From NCBI GenBank assembly GCA_021413405.1, contig JAIOQL010000506.1, positions 1-6,850 on the forward strand: 6,850 bases of DNA. The letters run 5' to 3'. The notes beneath the pieces are model-generated. The model had not been told where the DNA came from, searched no databases, and saw only the letters and a list, made by a program, of their open reading frames with translations. Below, in pieces: positions 1 through 6,825 of this stretch. Source of the DNA: Leptospira sp. (GTDB lineage: Bacteria > Spirochaetota > Leptospiria > Leptospirales > Leptospiraceae). Every line of letters starts with the position of its first letter. The stretch's first letter is position 1. Position numbers and translations under genes: made by a program.

Positions 1-146
1 TGGTGAAAGCGACTACGAACGCAATGAAAAAATTCGGACAGGCCTATGTCGAATTCCACCTCGATGATTGCCTGGCAAAAGGTGTATCAGCGAGGAGCAT
101 GGAGAAAGATCTGAAAGGCGTCATTGCTTCGGCATTTTCTCTATGA
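1..146 (+). CDS. CsoR/FrmR-family metal-sensing repressor, C-terminal part (partial)
   Basis: The window opens inside a gene whose reading frame (codons from base 3) runs 47 residues to a TGA at 144-146. The visible protein begins VKATTNAMKKFGQAYVEFHL and goes on DDCLAKG, ending in a helix with EKDLKGVIASAF. This fits the last two helices of the DUF156 family (CsoR, FrmR, RcnR, CstR), small all-helical repressors that leave DNA on binding a metal or on thiol modification. The H-x3-C spacing in EFHLDDCL matches the His61/Cys65 pair of the Cu(I) sensor CsoR. The first metal-binding Cys, expected in the N-terminal half, lies outside the window, so the ligand cannot be decided: copper, another metal, formaldehyde and persulfide are all open. 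Its stop overlaps the start of the next gene (ATGA), which implies one operon and probable self-regulation from a promoter upstream of the window. Confidence 0.7.
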   Translation, partial: VKATTNAMKKFGQAYVEFHLDDCLAKGVSARSMEKDLKGVIASAFSL

Positions 147-709
147 TAACACGAATATATTATCTGACCATTCTGAGTTTAATTTCCGGATTGTCCTGCA
201 GTAAGACAGATCACGGAAGGACAGTGGCATCGGTAATAATTATCGATAAATTCCAGGCACAACTTCAGGCAGATCTTACAAAAGCAATTAAAGAGAGAGG
301 AACTGCATACGCCGTTGAAAAATGCAAAATCATTTCGCCCGAAACTGAAAATTCTTTTTCTGCAAAAGAAAAAATCAGTATAAGAAGGATCTCAGAAAAA
401 TTCAGAAACCCTTTGCACAAACCCGACGGGTTTGAAACGGGAATACTGAAAACCTGGGCAGTAGAAATTCAGAATGGTAAAGATCCTCAGGTTGTTGCAG
501 AAAACACAAAAGAGGGATTTCGCGTAATGAAGCCGATTCTTCTAAAAAACCCGATGTGTCTTCAATGCCACGGAAATAATTCCAATATCGAGCCTGAAAC
601 ATTGAAGAAAATCAAATCACTTTATCCGGAAGACAAGGCAACGGGTTATGCGTTGGGTGATTTACGTGGTGCGTTCAGCCTGATATCTAAAGTATCAAAA
701 GGAGATTAA
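143..709 (+). CDS. DUF3365 (Tll0287-like) haem-binding lipoprotein
   Basis: A 188-residue exported protein. The frame stays open upstream to base 68, but the ATG at 143 is preferred because it overlaps the upstream stop (ATGA) and gives a clean leader, MITRIYYLTILSLISGLSC, with a likely lipidated Cys19. The lipobox GLSC is atypical, as is common in spirochaetes. Residues about 36-184 match DUF3365: AVEKC near 57-61, RRISEKFRNP at 81-90, KPILL at 130-134, the c-type haem motif CLQCH (Cys139, Cys142, His143), then YPEDKATGY and GDLRGAFS near the C-terminus. Known members fold like PAS sensors and bind one haem covalently; some stand alone and others are the sensory part of kinases. This one has no output domain, so it may be a periplasmic redox or ligand-binding protein. 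No strong ribosome binding site is visible, so translation probably depends on the upstream gene. Confidence 0.85.
   Translation: MITRIYYLTILSLISGLSCSKTDHGRTVASVIIIDKFQAQLQADLTKAIKERGTAYAVEKCKIISPETENSFSAKEKISIRRISEKFRNPLHKPDGFETGILKTWAVEIQNGKDPQVVAENTKEGFRVMKPILLKNPMCLQCHGNNSNIEPETLKKIKSLYPEDKATGYALGDLRGAFSLISKVSKGD
699..705 (+). promoter_or_regulatory. Ribosome binding site of the OsmC gene
   Basis: AAGGAGA lies 6 bases before the ATG at 712 and overlaps the last codons of the DUF3365 gene. It is among the clearest Shine-Dalgarno sequences in the window and fixes the start of the OsmC gene. Confidence 0.75.
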
Positions 710-711
710 TT

Positions 712-1146
712 ATGGAAGACGTGCATTTATATGAAACCACAGTAAAATGGACAAGGGACAGGAAAGGGATCTCATCAGGTCCGGGACTTCCGGATCTCGA
801 GGTGGCAACTCCACCCGAATTTCCAAAGGGGCATCCAGGGATCTGGTCACCGGAGCACCTGTTCGCATCAGCGGCTAACGTATGTCTCATGACAACTTTT
901 CTCGCAGTAGCCGAAAATTCAAAGTTTGAATTCAATACATTTGAATGCAAGGCAATCGCGAAACTTGAAAAAGTGGACGGAAAATTTATGATCAGTGAAA
1001 TAGAGTTATTTCCGGTTATTTCCATCAGGGATGAAAAAGATCGTGAAAAAGCCGAAAAGATCATTCATAAATCAGAAGCTGCATGCCTGATTTCGAATTC
1101 AATGAAAAGTAAAATTATACTGAGTCCGATGATAAAAGTGGATTAA
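712..1146 (+). CDS. OsmC-family thiol peroxidase
   Basis: A 144-residue cytosolic protein, the usual full length for OsmC/Ohr proteins, which reduce organic hydroperoxides and in some cases persulfides with a pair of cysteines. Visible landmarks are GHPGIWSPEHLFASAANVCL (residues 40-59), holding Glu48 and the expected peroxidatic Cys58, and SEAACLISNS (121-130), holding the resolving Cys125; the spacing matches E. coli OsmC. The C-terminus ends in the usual beta strand (SKIILSPMIKVD). It follows the DUF3365 gene by 2 bp and has a strong ribosome binding site, so it is the third gene of the visible operon. I would not name it osmC or ohr: the sequence is closer to the general OsmC-like branch and the substrate cannot be read from it. 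A 125-residue frame on the opposite strand (687-1064) is a shadow. Confidence 0.9.
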   Translation: MEDVHLYETTVKWTRDRKGISSGPGLPDLEVATPPEFPKGHPGIWSPEHLFASAANVCLMTTFLAVAENSKFEFNTFECKAIAKLEKVDGKFMISEIELFPVISIRDEKDREKAEKIIHKSEAACLISNSMKSKIILSPMIKVD

Positions 1147-1162
1147 ATATATCAATCTGTTC

Positions 1163-2143
1163 TCATTGAATTTTTCGAATCCGATGATTCAGCGAATCGG
1201 AGATATACAGACTTGTTCCGTCGGTCGTTACGCCCTGTGGGTTGTTGAATCTTGCGGTGGTTCCACTTCCATCAGCAGTGCCGGGAGTTCCAGATAAACC
1301 GGCGATAGTTGTGACTACACCCGTCGCTAAAACCATTTTCCGGATGGAATGATTCGCCCGGTCTACGATATACATATTGGTTCCGTCAATTATCATATCT
1401 TGCGCGTTATTAAATCTTGCCGCACTTCCCGTTCCATCCTGTCCGATTGGAGTATTTGTGAGCGCAAGACCTGCAATCGTAGTTACACTAACCGATGAAA
1501 GTACCATCTTCCGGAAAATATGATTCGAAAAATCGGCAATATAAAGATTGGAACCATCGTAGACAGTTGAAGTAGGTTGGGCGAATGTCGCCGTCAGTCC
1601 GGTTGCGTCAAGTGATCCGGATACTCCAGAAGATCCGGAAATTGTAGTCACTGCGTTATTTGAAATCACAATTTTACGGATTGTATGACTCACAAAATTC
1701 GCAACATACAAATTTGTTCCATCCCCAGAAAGCCCAAGCGGATTGTTAAATGTTGCAGCAGTTCCAATTCCATCAATATTTCCAGGAACACCCACTGAAC
1801 CGGCAATTGTAGTCACCTGACCTGATGCGAGCACCATCTTTCGGATGGTATTATTTATAACGTCTGTTATATATAAATTCGTTCCGTCTAAAAATAATGT
1901 CTGGGGGAAGTTAAATCTTGCCGCACTTCCAATCGCATCGTTAGAACCAGTGAGTCCTGCACTTCCAGCAATTGTAGTCACCTGACCAGTTGCGAGAACC
2001 ATTTTTCTGATTGTATGATTATTGTTATCAGCAATAAATAAATTCGTTCCGTCACAGACAATTCCTTGCTGGGTATTAAATGTTGCAGAAGTTGTTCCTA
2101 TCCCGTCTGCTGATCCAACTCCGCTTCCAGCAATTGTAGTAAC
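1163..2143 (-). repeat. Six tandem NHL-coding repeats of about 165 bp
   Basis: The DNA encoding the propeller consists of six tandem units of 50-57 codons. On the + strand the recurring blocks are AATTGTAGTCACCTGACC (at about 1805 and 1973), the ACCAT..TCGGAT/CTGAT segment and the AAATTCGTTCC..TC segment. Units 2 and 3 (residues 215-324) look closest to each other. Such repeats can gain or lose units by recombination, so the blade number may vary among strains. Confidence 0.75.
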
Positions 2144-2623
2144 GTTGCCGGCGATATTTAGTGTTTTTAGAGTGCAACTGATTGTGATGTTGCTGACATC
2201 AGCCGTTGCAGTTCCGGTTCCGTTAGTAGCGGTACAATTTGCAAGGATCGGTGATGATTTTACTGTTACATTGTAGGAGCTTGTTTTGGTGGGGAATGAA
2301 AATGCTGTTCCCGCATACCCAATCGTCTGATCGTCCGCACCATTGTTTTGCAGAACAAGTCCGTTTGAAATGAGACCGGAAATTGTACCGGAAATTTTAA
2401 AGGGGAATAAAGGTTGCAATCCAAATCCGCATAAACCAGACCCGTCTCCCAAAACAGATTTAAATAAAACTGTTGTAAAATAGCTTTTACTGTTTAAATC
2501 ACAGATATTGGAAAGTTTCGAGGGTGAACAGAAAATATTGAGAACACAAACGATGAAAAGTGGTAGGAAAATGAAATTTCCGGAAACAAGAGGCCGGGTC
2601 GGATCTGCTGCTTTCAATTTCAC
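1163..2623 (-). CDS. NHL-repeat beta-propeller lipoprotein, probably surface or periplasmic
   Basis: A 486-residue exported protein. The start is GTG at 2623; no in-frame ATG lies before the hydrophobic leader, and the ribosome binding site is weak. The leader FIFLPLFIVCVLNIFC ends in a probable lipidated Cys32. Next comes a Leptospira-type segment with Cys40 and Cys65, then an Ig-like domain at about 75-152 (ISGLISNGLVLQNNG, Cys130 and Cys150, a likely disulfide). Six NHL-type repeats fill residues 161-486, beginning VTTIAG or VTTISG at 161, 215, 270, 325, 380 and 437, with the patterns DGTNLYI.D..NHTIRKMV and ARFNNPQG. Six units would close a six-bladed propeller, a scaffold usually used for binding proteins, sugars or other ligands; no catalytic residues are recognised. 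It converges on the OsmC gene with 16 bp between stops. Function unknown. Confidence 0.88.
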   Translation of the reverse strand: MKLKAADPTRPLVSGNFIFLPLFIVCVLNIFCSPSKLSNICDLNSKSYFTTVLFKSVLGDGSGLCGFGLQPLFPFKISGTISGLISNGLVLQNNGADDQTIGYAGTAFSFPTKTSSYNVTVKSSPILANCTATNGTGTATADVSNITISCTLKTLNIAGNVTTIAGSGVGSADGIGTTSATFNTQQGIVCDGTNLFIADNNNHTIRKMVLATGQVTTIAGSAGLTGSNDAIGSAARFNFPQTLFLDGTNLYITDVINNTIRKMVLASGQVTTIAGSVGVPGNIDGIGTAATFNNPLGLSGDGTNLYVANFVSHTIRKIVISNNAVTTISGSSGVSGSLDATGLTATFAQPTSTVYDGSNLYIADFSNHIFRKMVLSSVSVTTIAGLALTNTPIGQDGTGSAARFNNAQDMIIDGTNMYIVDRANHSIRKMVLATGVVTTIAGLSGTPGTADGSGTTARFNNPQGVTTDGTSLYISDSLNHRIRKIQ

Positions 2624-2665
2624 TAGTCCATTTCTAAAAATCGTCGCAAAGTTATGCCAATCGTA

Positions 2666-2700
2666 GAGATTGTTGTATCGCTTCCGCTTCTTACAATCTC
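2666..2700. repeat. Inverted repeat in the leader of the NHL gene
   Basis: Perfect 8-base arms, GAGATTGT (2666-2673) and ACAATCTC (2693-2700), flank 19 bases that themselves contain a short direct repeat, CGCTTCCGCTTC. It lies 43 bases upstream of the GTG start of the NHL gene. It could be an operator or a hairpin in the 5' untranslated RNA. No T-run follows on either strand, so a terminator is unlikely. Confidence 0.4.
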
Positions 2701-2738
2701 ATTCAATATTTTTTTGCTTAATTCGTGGCAATTGAATA

Positions 2739-2765
2739 AGTCTACCGCTATTATTTCTCAGTCAA
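2739..2765 (-). promoter_or_regulatory. Possible weak promoter for the NHL gene
   Basis: On the minus strand TTGACT (2765-2760) and TAGACT (2744-2739) resemble -35 and -10 boxes, but the 15-base spacing is short and the -10 matches only four of six bases. The 146-bp gap between the LolB-like gene and the NHL gene leaves room for a separate promoter; this is the best candidate seen, and it is weak. Confidence 0.2.
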
Positions 2766-2769
2766 CCCA

Positions 2770-3588
2770 TTAAAATCTAAAAACTGATTCCGGAATTTCC
2801 ACTCCACGTTTGACAGTTTTGAATTTCAATTCAATCAGATTTGTTTCCTGGTCCGTTTTGAGATTTGCTACTTTTGTAATCAAAGCATCAGGTGGATGTA
2901 AATTTTTCCCTTGTTTATTCCGCACGGTTGCAATCGCCTTTATATTCTTCAATTCGGAATAAAACTCGAGAGAATCAAGAATGCCGTTTGAAAAAACATA
3001 CTGGTATTCATCTTTTCCGCGGACCACGAGAACCCGATTTTCTTCAGGTGAAAAATAACTTTTATTTTTTTTGAATTCCTGTGAAAAACCAAGTGAGAGT
3101 GCGTAGTATATGATCGGAAACGGAATGATGGTTGTCTTTTTTGTTCTCGGATCTACAAGGCGGATATCATCCATAGGCTGTGAATGGATTTCATCTTTGC
3201 CGGCAGATTTTATATCAATTTTGTCACTGGAGCTTATCACCTGGGAAAAAATCAGTCCGAACAATGAATCCATCAGCTGTATTTTGATTTTTCCCGATCT
3301 CTTGCTGAAAAATATCCTGCCGTCGAGATTGATTTTCTCTTTCTGATTTATACCCGATTCGATCCGGATTGAAAAATCCCCGGAAAATGATTGTGAATCA
3401 GAATCGAGTCTTTCTGTCATCGCGATAAGCGGAGCGGAGCGTTTATCAGAAAACGGGTGAAACTTTTTTTGTTTTGCAGAGAGAAATTGAACATCTTCAA
3501 TGTCAGGTGCTGATGTGCAAGAAATCAGAATTAAAAGCGCCGATGAACCTGTTAGTAGTAGGATTTTTTTTATTTGATGAAATGACAT
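2770..3588 (-). CDS. LolB/DUF4292-like outer-membrane lipoprotein
   Basis: A 272-residue protein with a classical lipoprotein leader: MSFHQIKK, a hydrophobic stretch, and lipobox LISC with Cys24. After a linker, residues 66-135 run as alternating strands: FSGDFSIRIES, KINLDGRIFFSK, GKIKIQLMDSLFGLIFSQVI and DKIDIKS. This order, with a hydrophobic DSLFGL loop and a C-terminal strand plus VEIPESVFRF ending, resembles the half-barrel of the LolA/LolB superfamily, especially DUF4292 and LolB, which take lipoproteins at the outer membrane. The match is by pattern only, and the protein is somewhat longer than E. coli LolB. It begins 10 bp after the TPR gene stop with a poor ribosome binding site, so the two are probably translated as one operon. 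Alternatives are another LolA-fold binding protein or a Leptospira-specific lipoprotein. Confidence 0.6.
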   Translation of the reverse strand: MSFHQIKKILLLTGSSALLILISCTSAPDIEDVQFLSAKQKKFHPFSDKRSAPLIAMTERLDSDSQSFSGDFSIRIESGINQKEKINLDGRIFFSKRSGKIKIQLMDSLFGLIFSQVISSSDKIDIKSAGKDEIHSQPMDDIRLVDPRTKKTTIIPFPIIYYALSLGFSQEFKKNKSYFSPEENRVLVVRGKDEYQYVFSNGILDSLEFYSELKNIKAIATVRNKQGKNLHPPDALITKVANLKTDQETNLIELKFKTVKRGVEIPESVFRF

Positions 3589-3598
3589 ATCAGCATTT

Positions 3599-5593
3599 TT
3601 ACTTCACGGAAGATTTAATTTTTCGCCTGATCCGCTCCCTGTCTTTTGCTGACATTTGAAGTTTCAGTGCCCGGCTCCAAAAGCTTTCTGCATTGACGAT
3701 ATCATTCTTCCGTAAATAAAGATCACCCAAATGATCAAAAATAACCGGATCGTCCTCTTTACGGTCAATCATCATTTTGTCATCAAGATTCAGATGATGA
3801 AGCGCATCTTCAAGTTTGTCCATCTTGAAATATGCCCACCCGAGACTATCCTGGAAAGCACCGTTGTCCGGCTCCAGCTCAACTGCTTTTCTTATCAGCG
3901 AAAGAGCCTCTTCTTTTTCAATATTTCTTTCAGTGTACAGATAACCAAGAAAATTGAAAGCATTCGAATTATTGGAGTCGATTTCTATTGCCTTTTTGAG
4001 GTCCTCCGCAGTTTCTTTGAATTTTTCCTGTTTCTCATTCGCTGAAGCCCTATAAAAAAAATAATTGGAATTCTTTGGATCAATCCCGATTGCCCTTGTA
4101 AATGCCTGGACACTTTCCTGGTATTTCTCAAGAGCAATATAGTTTAGCCCGAGCAGGAAGTTTGCGTAGGCATTTCCCGGATTTTCGCGGATAACTTTTT
4201 CAACTATTTCAATTGATTCGCCGTATTTCTTTATTCCAGGGAGGCGAAGAATATAGGCAAGGTGCAGGCTCATGCTTTCCTTTTCTTCCGTTTTCTCCGC
4301 AAAGGCTATTGCCTTTCGAATCGAAATCAGGGCTCTGTTCGGAAAACCGGATTCTTCATAGCAGCTCGCCATAAAATCATAGAGTTGAGCATAGCTTCCC
4401 TTCAGTTCAGGATGTTTTTGCCAAAGCGAATTAACTTCGTTCGAAAGGTCTGCTGAAAGCAGGAACTGCTTGAAAGTGAATGCAACTTCAGCGGTTTCTT
4501 TCAGTTCTGCAGAATATTCGGAAAATTTTCCGGTTTTTTTATAAATTTCAATGAGCGCGAGATGCGCAGAAAGACGCTTCGGCTGATTTTTTACTGTATA
4601 TCTGAAAAAATCAAGTGATTCCGAATGCCTGCCCTTCAATATGTTGAATAAAAAATCAACGTACGATTTTTTCGGGATTCTTCCTGCTCTCGCAAGAGAT
4701 TCAAAATATGTTACTGCATGAGATCTCGCTTCAATAAAATACATTTCGGCGAGCATTTGCTCAACTTGTAAGTTAGTCGGCATTTTTTCCAGGATCTTAA
4801 GAAGTTCAGCCTTGGAGGATCTAAAATTCCCATTATTATTGAGAATCTGGGCATAGGCAAAACTCGTCTCAATATCTGAAGGATTATAGTTCAGATAACT
4901 TTTGTAATAGAAAATTGCTTTCTTGCTTTGGCCTGTCCGGGAATAGATATCGCCCATCGCTTTTAGAACCCGGATATTATAGCGCATATCCCCTTCCCTG
5001 TTCTGAATGGAATCAAGGAGAGAACTGTAATATAAAATTGCTTTCGAAAAATTTCCGAGATCTGCGTTGATCGAAGCAAGAAAAAAAAGGATATCAGAAT
5101 CGTCTGAAAACATTGGAAGAAGTTTTTCAATATAATCAGATGATTCTTTTAACCTGCCTTGTTTATAAAAAATCCTGCCTTGTAAAAAATGAGCATCCCT
5201 TTGCCGGACGTTAATTTTAATCGATTTTGCGATTTCCTGACCGGAATTTTCATATTCCGCAAGTTCATAATGACTGATTGCTTTCAAAAAATGAGAAACG
5301 GCATGGGTATCCCGGATTCCACCCAGTTTTAGACAATCGAAATATGCATTGAAATATTTTATCGCACTTTTGTTGAATTTGGCTTTTTCATCCGGCTTAT
5401 CATAATATTTCCATAATGCAACAGATTGCTCGTTCAAGGCTAAAGAAAGAATGAATTCAGGAGAGACCTTCACGGACTGGTCGGATTCCGGGCTGGTAAA
5501 ATTACAAATTTTATCCGGCAATGGATCAGCATAAATTGATGCCGCAATGCAGAAAGAAAGCGCTGCCGGAAATAGTTTAAATGCTTGATTCAT
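3599..5593 (-). CDS. Exported TPR protein, resembling LbcA (PA4667)
   Basis: A 664-residue protein made largely of tetratricopeptide repeats. The frame is open to a TTG at 5617, but the ATG at 5593 is preferred because it gives a compact signal peptide, MNQAFKLFPAALSFCIAA, with possible cleavage after SIYA (residue 22). Cys15 could instead be a poor lipobox. TPR units are visible at about 132-165, 166-197, 208-241, 242-272, 403-435 and, most clearly, 473-648. The last block has LGLNYIALEKYQESVQAFTRAI, then NFLGYLYTERN, QDSLGWAYFK (581-590) and DHLGDLYLRKND (620-631) followed by AESFWSRALKL. The DSLGW and HLGD motifs typify the TPR protein encoded next to lolB in pseudomonads (LbcA, PA4667, a partner of the CtpA protease). 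Role inferred: a periplasmic scaffold working with the lipoprotein encoded just downstream. Confidence 0.8.
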   Translation of the reverse strand: MNQAFKLFPAALSFCIAASIYADPLPDKICNFTSPESDQSVKVSPEFILSLALNEQSVALWKYYDKPDEKAKFNKSAIKYFNAYFDCLKLGGIRDTHAVSHFLKAISHYELAEYENSGQEIAKSIKINVRQRDAHFLQGRIFYKQGRLKESSDYIEKLLPMFSDDSDILFFLASINADLGNFSKAILYYSSLLDSIQNREGDMRYNIRVLKAMGDIYSRTGQSKKAIFYYKSYLNYNPSDIETSFAYAQILNNNGNFRSSKAELLKILEKMPTNLQVEQMLAEMYFIEARSHAVTYFESLARAGRIPKKSYVDFLFNILKGRHSESLDFFRYTVKNQPKRLSAHLALIEIYKKTGKFSEYSAELKETAEVAFTFKQFLLSADLSNEVNSLWQKHPELKGSYAQLYDFMASCYEESGFPNRALISIRKAIAFAEKTEEKESMSLHLAYILRLPGIKKYGESIEIVEKVIRENPGNAYANFLLGLNYIALEKYQESVQAFTRAIGIDPKNSNYFFYRASANEKQEKFKETAEDLKKAIEIDSNNSNAFNFLGYLYTERNIEKEEALSLIRKAVELEPDNGAFQDSLGWAYFKMDKLEDALHHLNLDDKMMIDRKEDDPVIFDHLGDLYLRKNDIVNAESFWSRALKLQMSAKDRERIRRKIKSSVK

Positions 5594-5670
5594 ATTAAAT
5601 AATGCTACGAGATACAAATTGCAATGAAATGCACAAAAAGTCGAACGATTTATTCTAAGGTTATGCCTCT
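5594..5670. promoter_or_regulatory. Divergent intergenic region between the TPR gene and the unknown membrane protein gene
   Basis: These 77 bases separate two divergent starts and must hold the promoter of the TPR operon on the minus strand and, unless it is internal, that of the gene at 5671. It contains the perfect 8-base palindrome ATTGCAAT (5618-5625). TATTCT at 5651-5656 is a fair -10 for the plus strand but has no convincing -35, and it would leave a very short leader. No promoter is claimed with confidence. Confidence 0.35.
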
Positions 5671-6825
5671 TTGAAACTCGTTAAAGAAAATCTGAAATTT
5701 ATTCTGGTCACCGTAGGAATCTGGATAATTGCCGGACCGGTGATTTTTATATATAAGGACCGTTTATATTCGAGGCTCGCAGTCTGGTATTCACCACCCG
5801 GCTATAATGCAAAAGTTGCACATAAATTTATGTCGAAAGGAAAATCTATCCTTGAAAAGAAAGAAGTTGATCTGGGATTGATGGCAGATTCCTGCCGGTT
5901 TCACCTGGGCCTCAATCATAAAGATGCAATTTTTTACCAGCCAACCTGGCTCCAGGAAAACAGGAACTGGACGATGGGCAAGGAAAAGGAAAGATCCCAG
6001 GGAGGAATCGGGAATCAAAGAGCTCCGCTACCTACACCGCGGGATCCAAAAAATTACTGGAGCGATAATATTTCCGAAACTCTCGAGGCGCTTGATTATT
6101 TCAGAAGGGCACTAAATTTTTCCGGACCGGAAACAGACGTACCTATATCGATAGACACTGTAGCCTTTGCAGCGTGCAGACCTTCCGATGCAATCCTGGC
6201 CTATTCAACATACCTGATCAACACGGAGGATTTCGTTCTCGGAAAAATAAGAGAAAAAGATCCGGGAATAGATTCACTGTCAAAAAAGATCCAGCTGACC
6301 AGGTTCTGGTCGCAAATTAAAAACAATCATTTTCCGGACATTGTACCAGCAAAAGAATTCATAAAAATAGTATCCCGTGCAAATTTTTTTCTGGAACTTG
6401 ACGTACTTTCTCCCGGGGAAGCCGATCAGCTTTTGGAGATGATGATATTTTTTGCGGGCGGCGGAAAAGAAGAAAAAAATATCCGTATGCGAAGAGGCCG
6501 GCTGCTCTATAAGCTCGGAGAAACAAACCCGTCTTACTATGACAGGGCAATCGTGGAATTCAAAGGAGCTATTGATTATTCGGATCTCCGGAAATTCAGC
6601 CCGATAGAAATTCGCCAGATACAAAGTTCAATTTTTGAAGGGGATTTATGGATTGCGAGATGTCTTTTCGGAAAAAAAGATTTTGAAAAAACTCTAAAAC
6701 ACCTCCAGTCGATGCAAAGCGATATTCACAGGATAGATGGAAGAGAAGGCGTAAAAATAGAAACGGAACTGCTTAAAGAATATAACATTATGCTCAAAAG
6801 AGTTCTCCGGAAATTAAAACGCTAA
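5671..6825 (+). CDS. Membrane-anchored protein of unknown function with weak TPR-like helices
   Basis: A 384-residue protein that I do not recognise. The start is TTG at 5671: an in-frame stop (TAA at 5656-5658) lies just upstream, the ATG at 5663 stops after three codons, and AAGG at 5657-5660 sits 10 bases before the TTG. Residues 9-28 (FKFILVT-like stretch to VIFIYKD) form one membrane segment after a short basic N-terminus, so the rest is probably periplasmic. The body is mainly helical and charged, with TPR-like segments at 135-149 (TLEALDYFRRALNFS), 275-301 (RRGRLLYKLG..YDRAIVEFKGAI) and 323-347 (EGDLWIARCLFGKKDFEKTLKHL). About residues 100-130 are rich in Gly, Pro and charged residues, probably a linker. 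The end is strongly basic (MLKRVLRKLKR). It is divergent from the TPR-LolB-like pair and may serve the same envelope process. Confidence 0.75.
   Translation: MKLVKENLKFILVTVGIWIIAGPVIFIYKDRLYSRLAVWYSPPGYNAKVAHKFMSKGKSILEKKEVDLGLMADSCRFHLGLNHKDAIFYQPTWLQENRNWTMGKEKERSQGGIGNQRAPLPTPRDPKNYWSDNISETLEALDYFRRALNFSGPETDVPISIDTVAFAACRPSDAILAYSTYLINTEDFVLGKIREKDPGIDSLSKKIQLTRFWSQIKNNHFPDIVPAKEFIKIVSRANFFLELDVLSPGEADQLLEMMIFFAGGGKEEKNIRMRRGRLLYKLGETNPSYYDRAIVEFKGAIDYSDLRKFSPIEIRQIQSSIFEGDLWIARCLFGKKDFEKTLKHLQSMQSDIHRIDGREGVKIETELLKEYNIMLKRVLRKLKR

Noticed and set aside
68..142. 25-residue N-terminal extension of the DUF3365 protein
   Set aside because: It is polar, lies in front of a clear lipoprotein leader, and overlaps the well-matched C-terminus of the CsoR-family gene in another frame.
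687..1064. 125-residue open frame on the minus strand over the OsmC gene
   Set aside because: It is fully antisense to a well-matched OsmC protein and has no recognisable family pattern or ribosome binding site.
1152..1175. TCAAT/ATTGA hairpin followed by TTTTT as an intrinsic terminator for the OsmC operon
   Set aside because: The stem has five pairs with one G-C, too weak to call; mentioned only as the best candidate in the convergent gap.
1180..1201. Inverted repeat TCCGAT/ATCGGA near the end of the NHL gene
   Set aside because: It lies inside the coding sequence of the last repeat, has only 6-base arms and no T-run after it on either strand, so it is not a terminator.
3731..4045. 104-residue plus-strand frame inside the TPR gene
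   Set aside because: It is antisense to the best-conserved TPR block; its composition (Phe-, Ile- and Lys-rich) is what antisense of this gene gives.
5663..5674. ATG at 5663 as the start of the last gene
   Set aside because: It reaches TGA after three codons, and the AAGG is only 2 bases before it; the TTG at 5671 opens the long frame.
6280..6624. 114-residue minus-strand frame inside the gene at 5671
   Set aside because: Antisense shadow of a long frame that has a membrane anchor and a ribosome binding site; no independent support.
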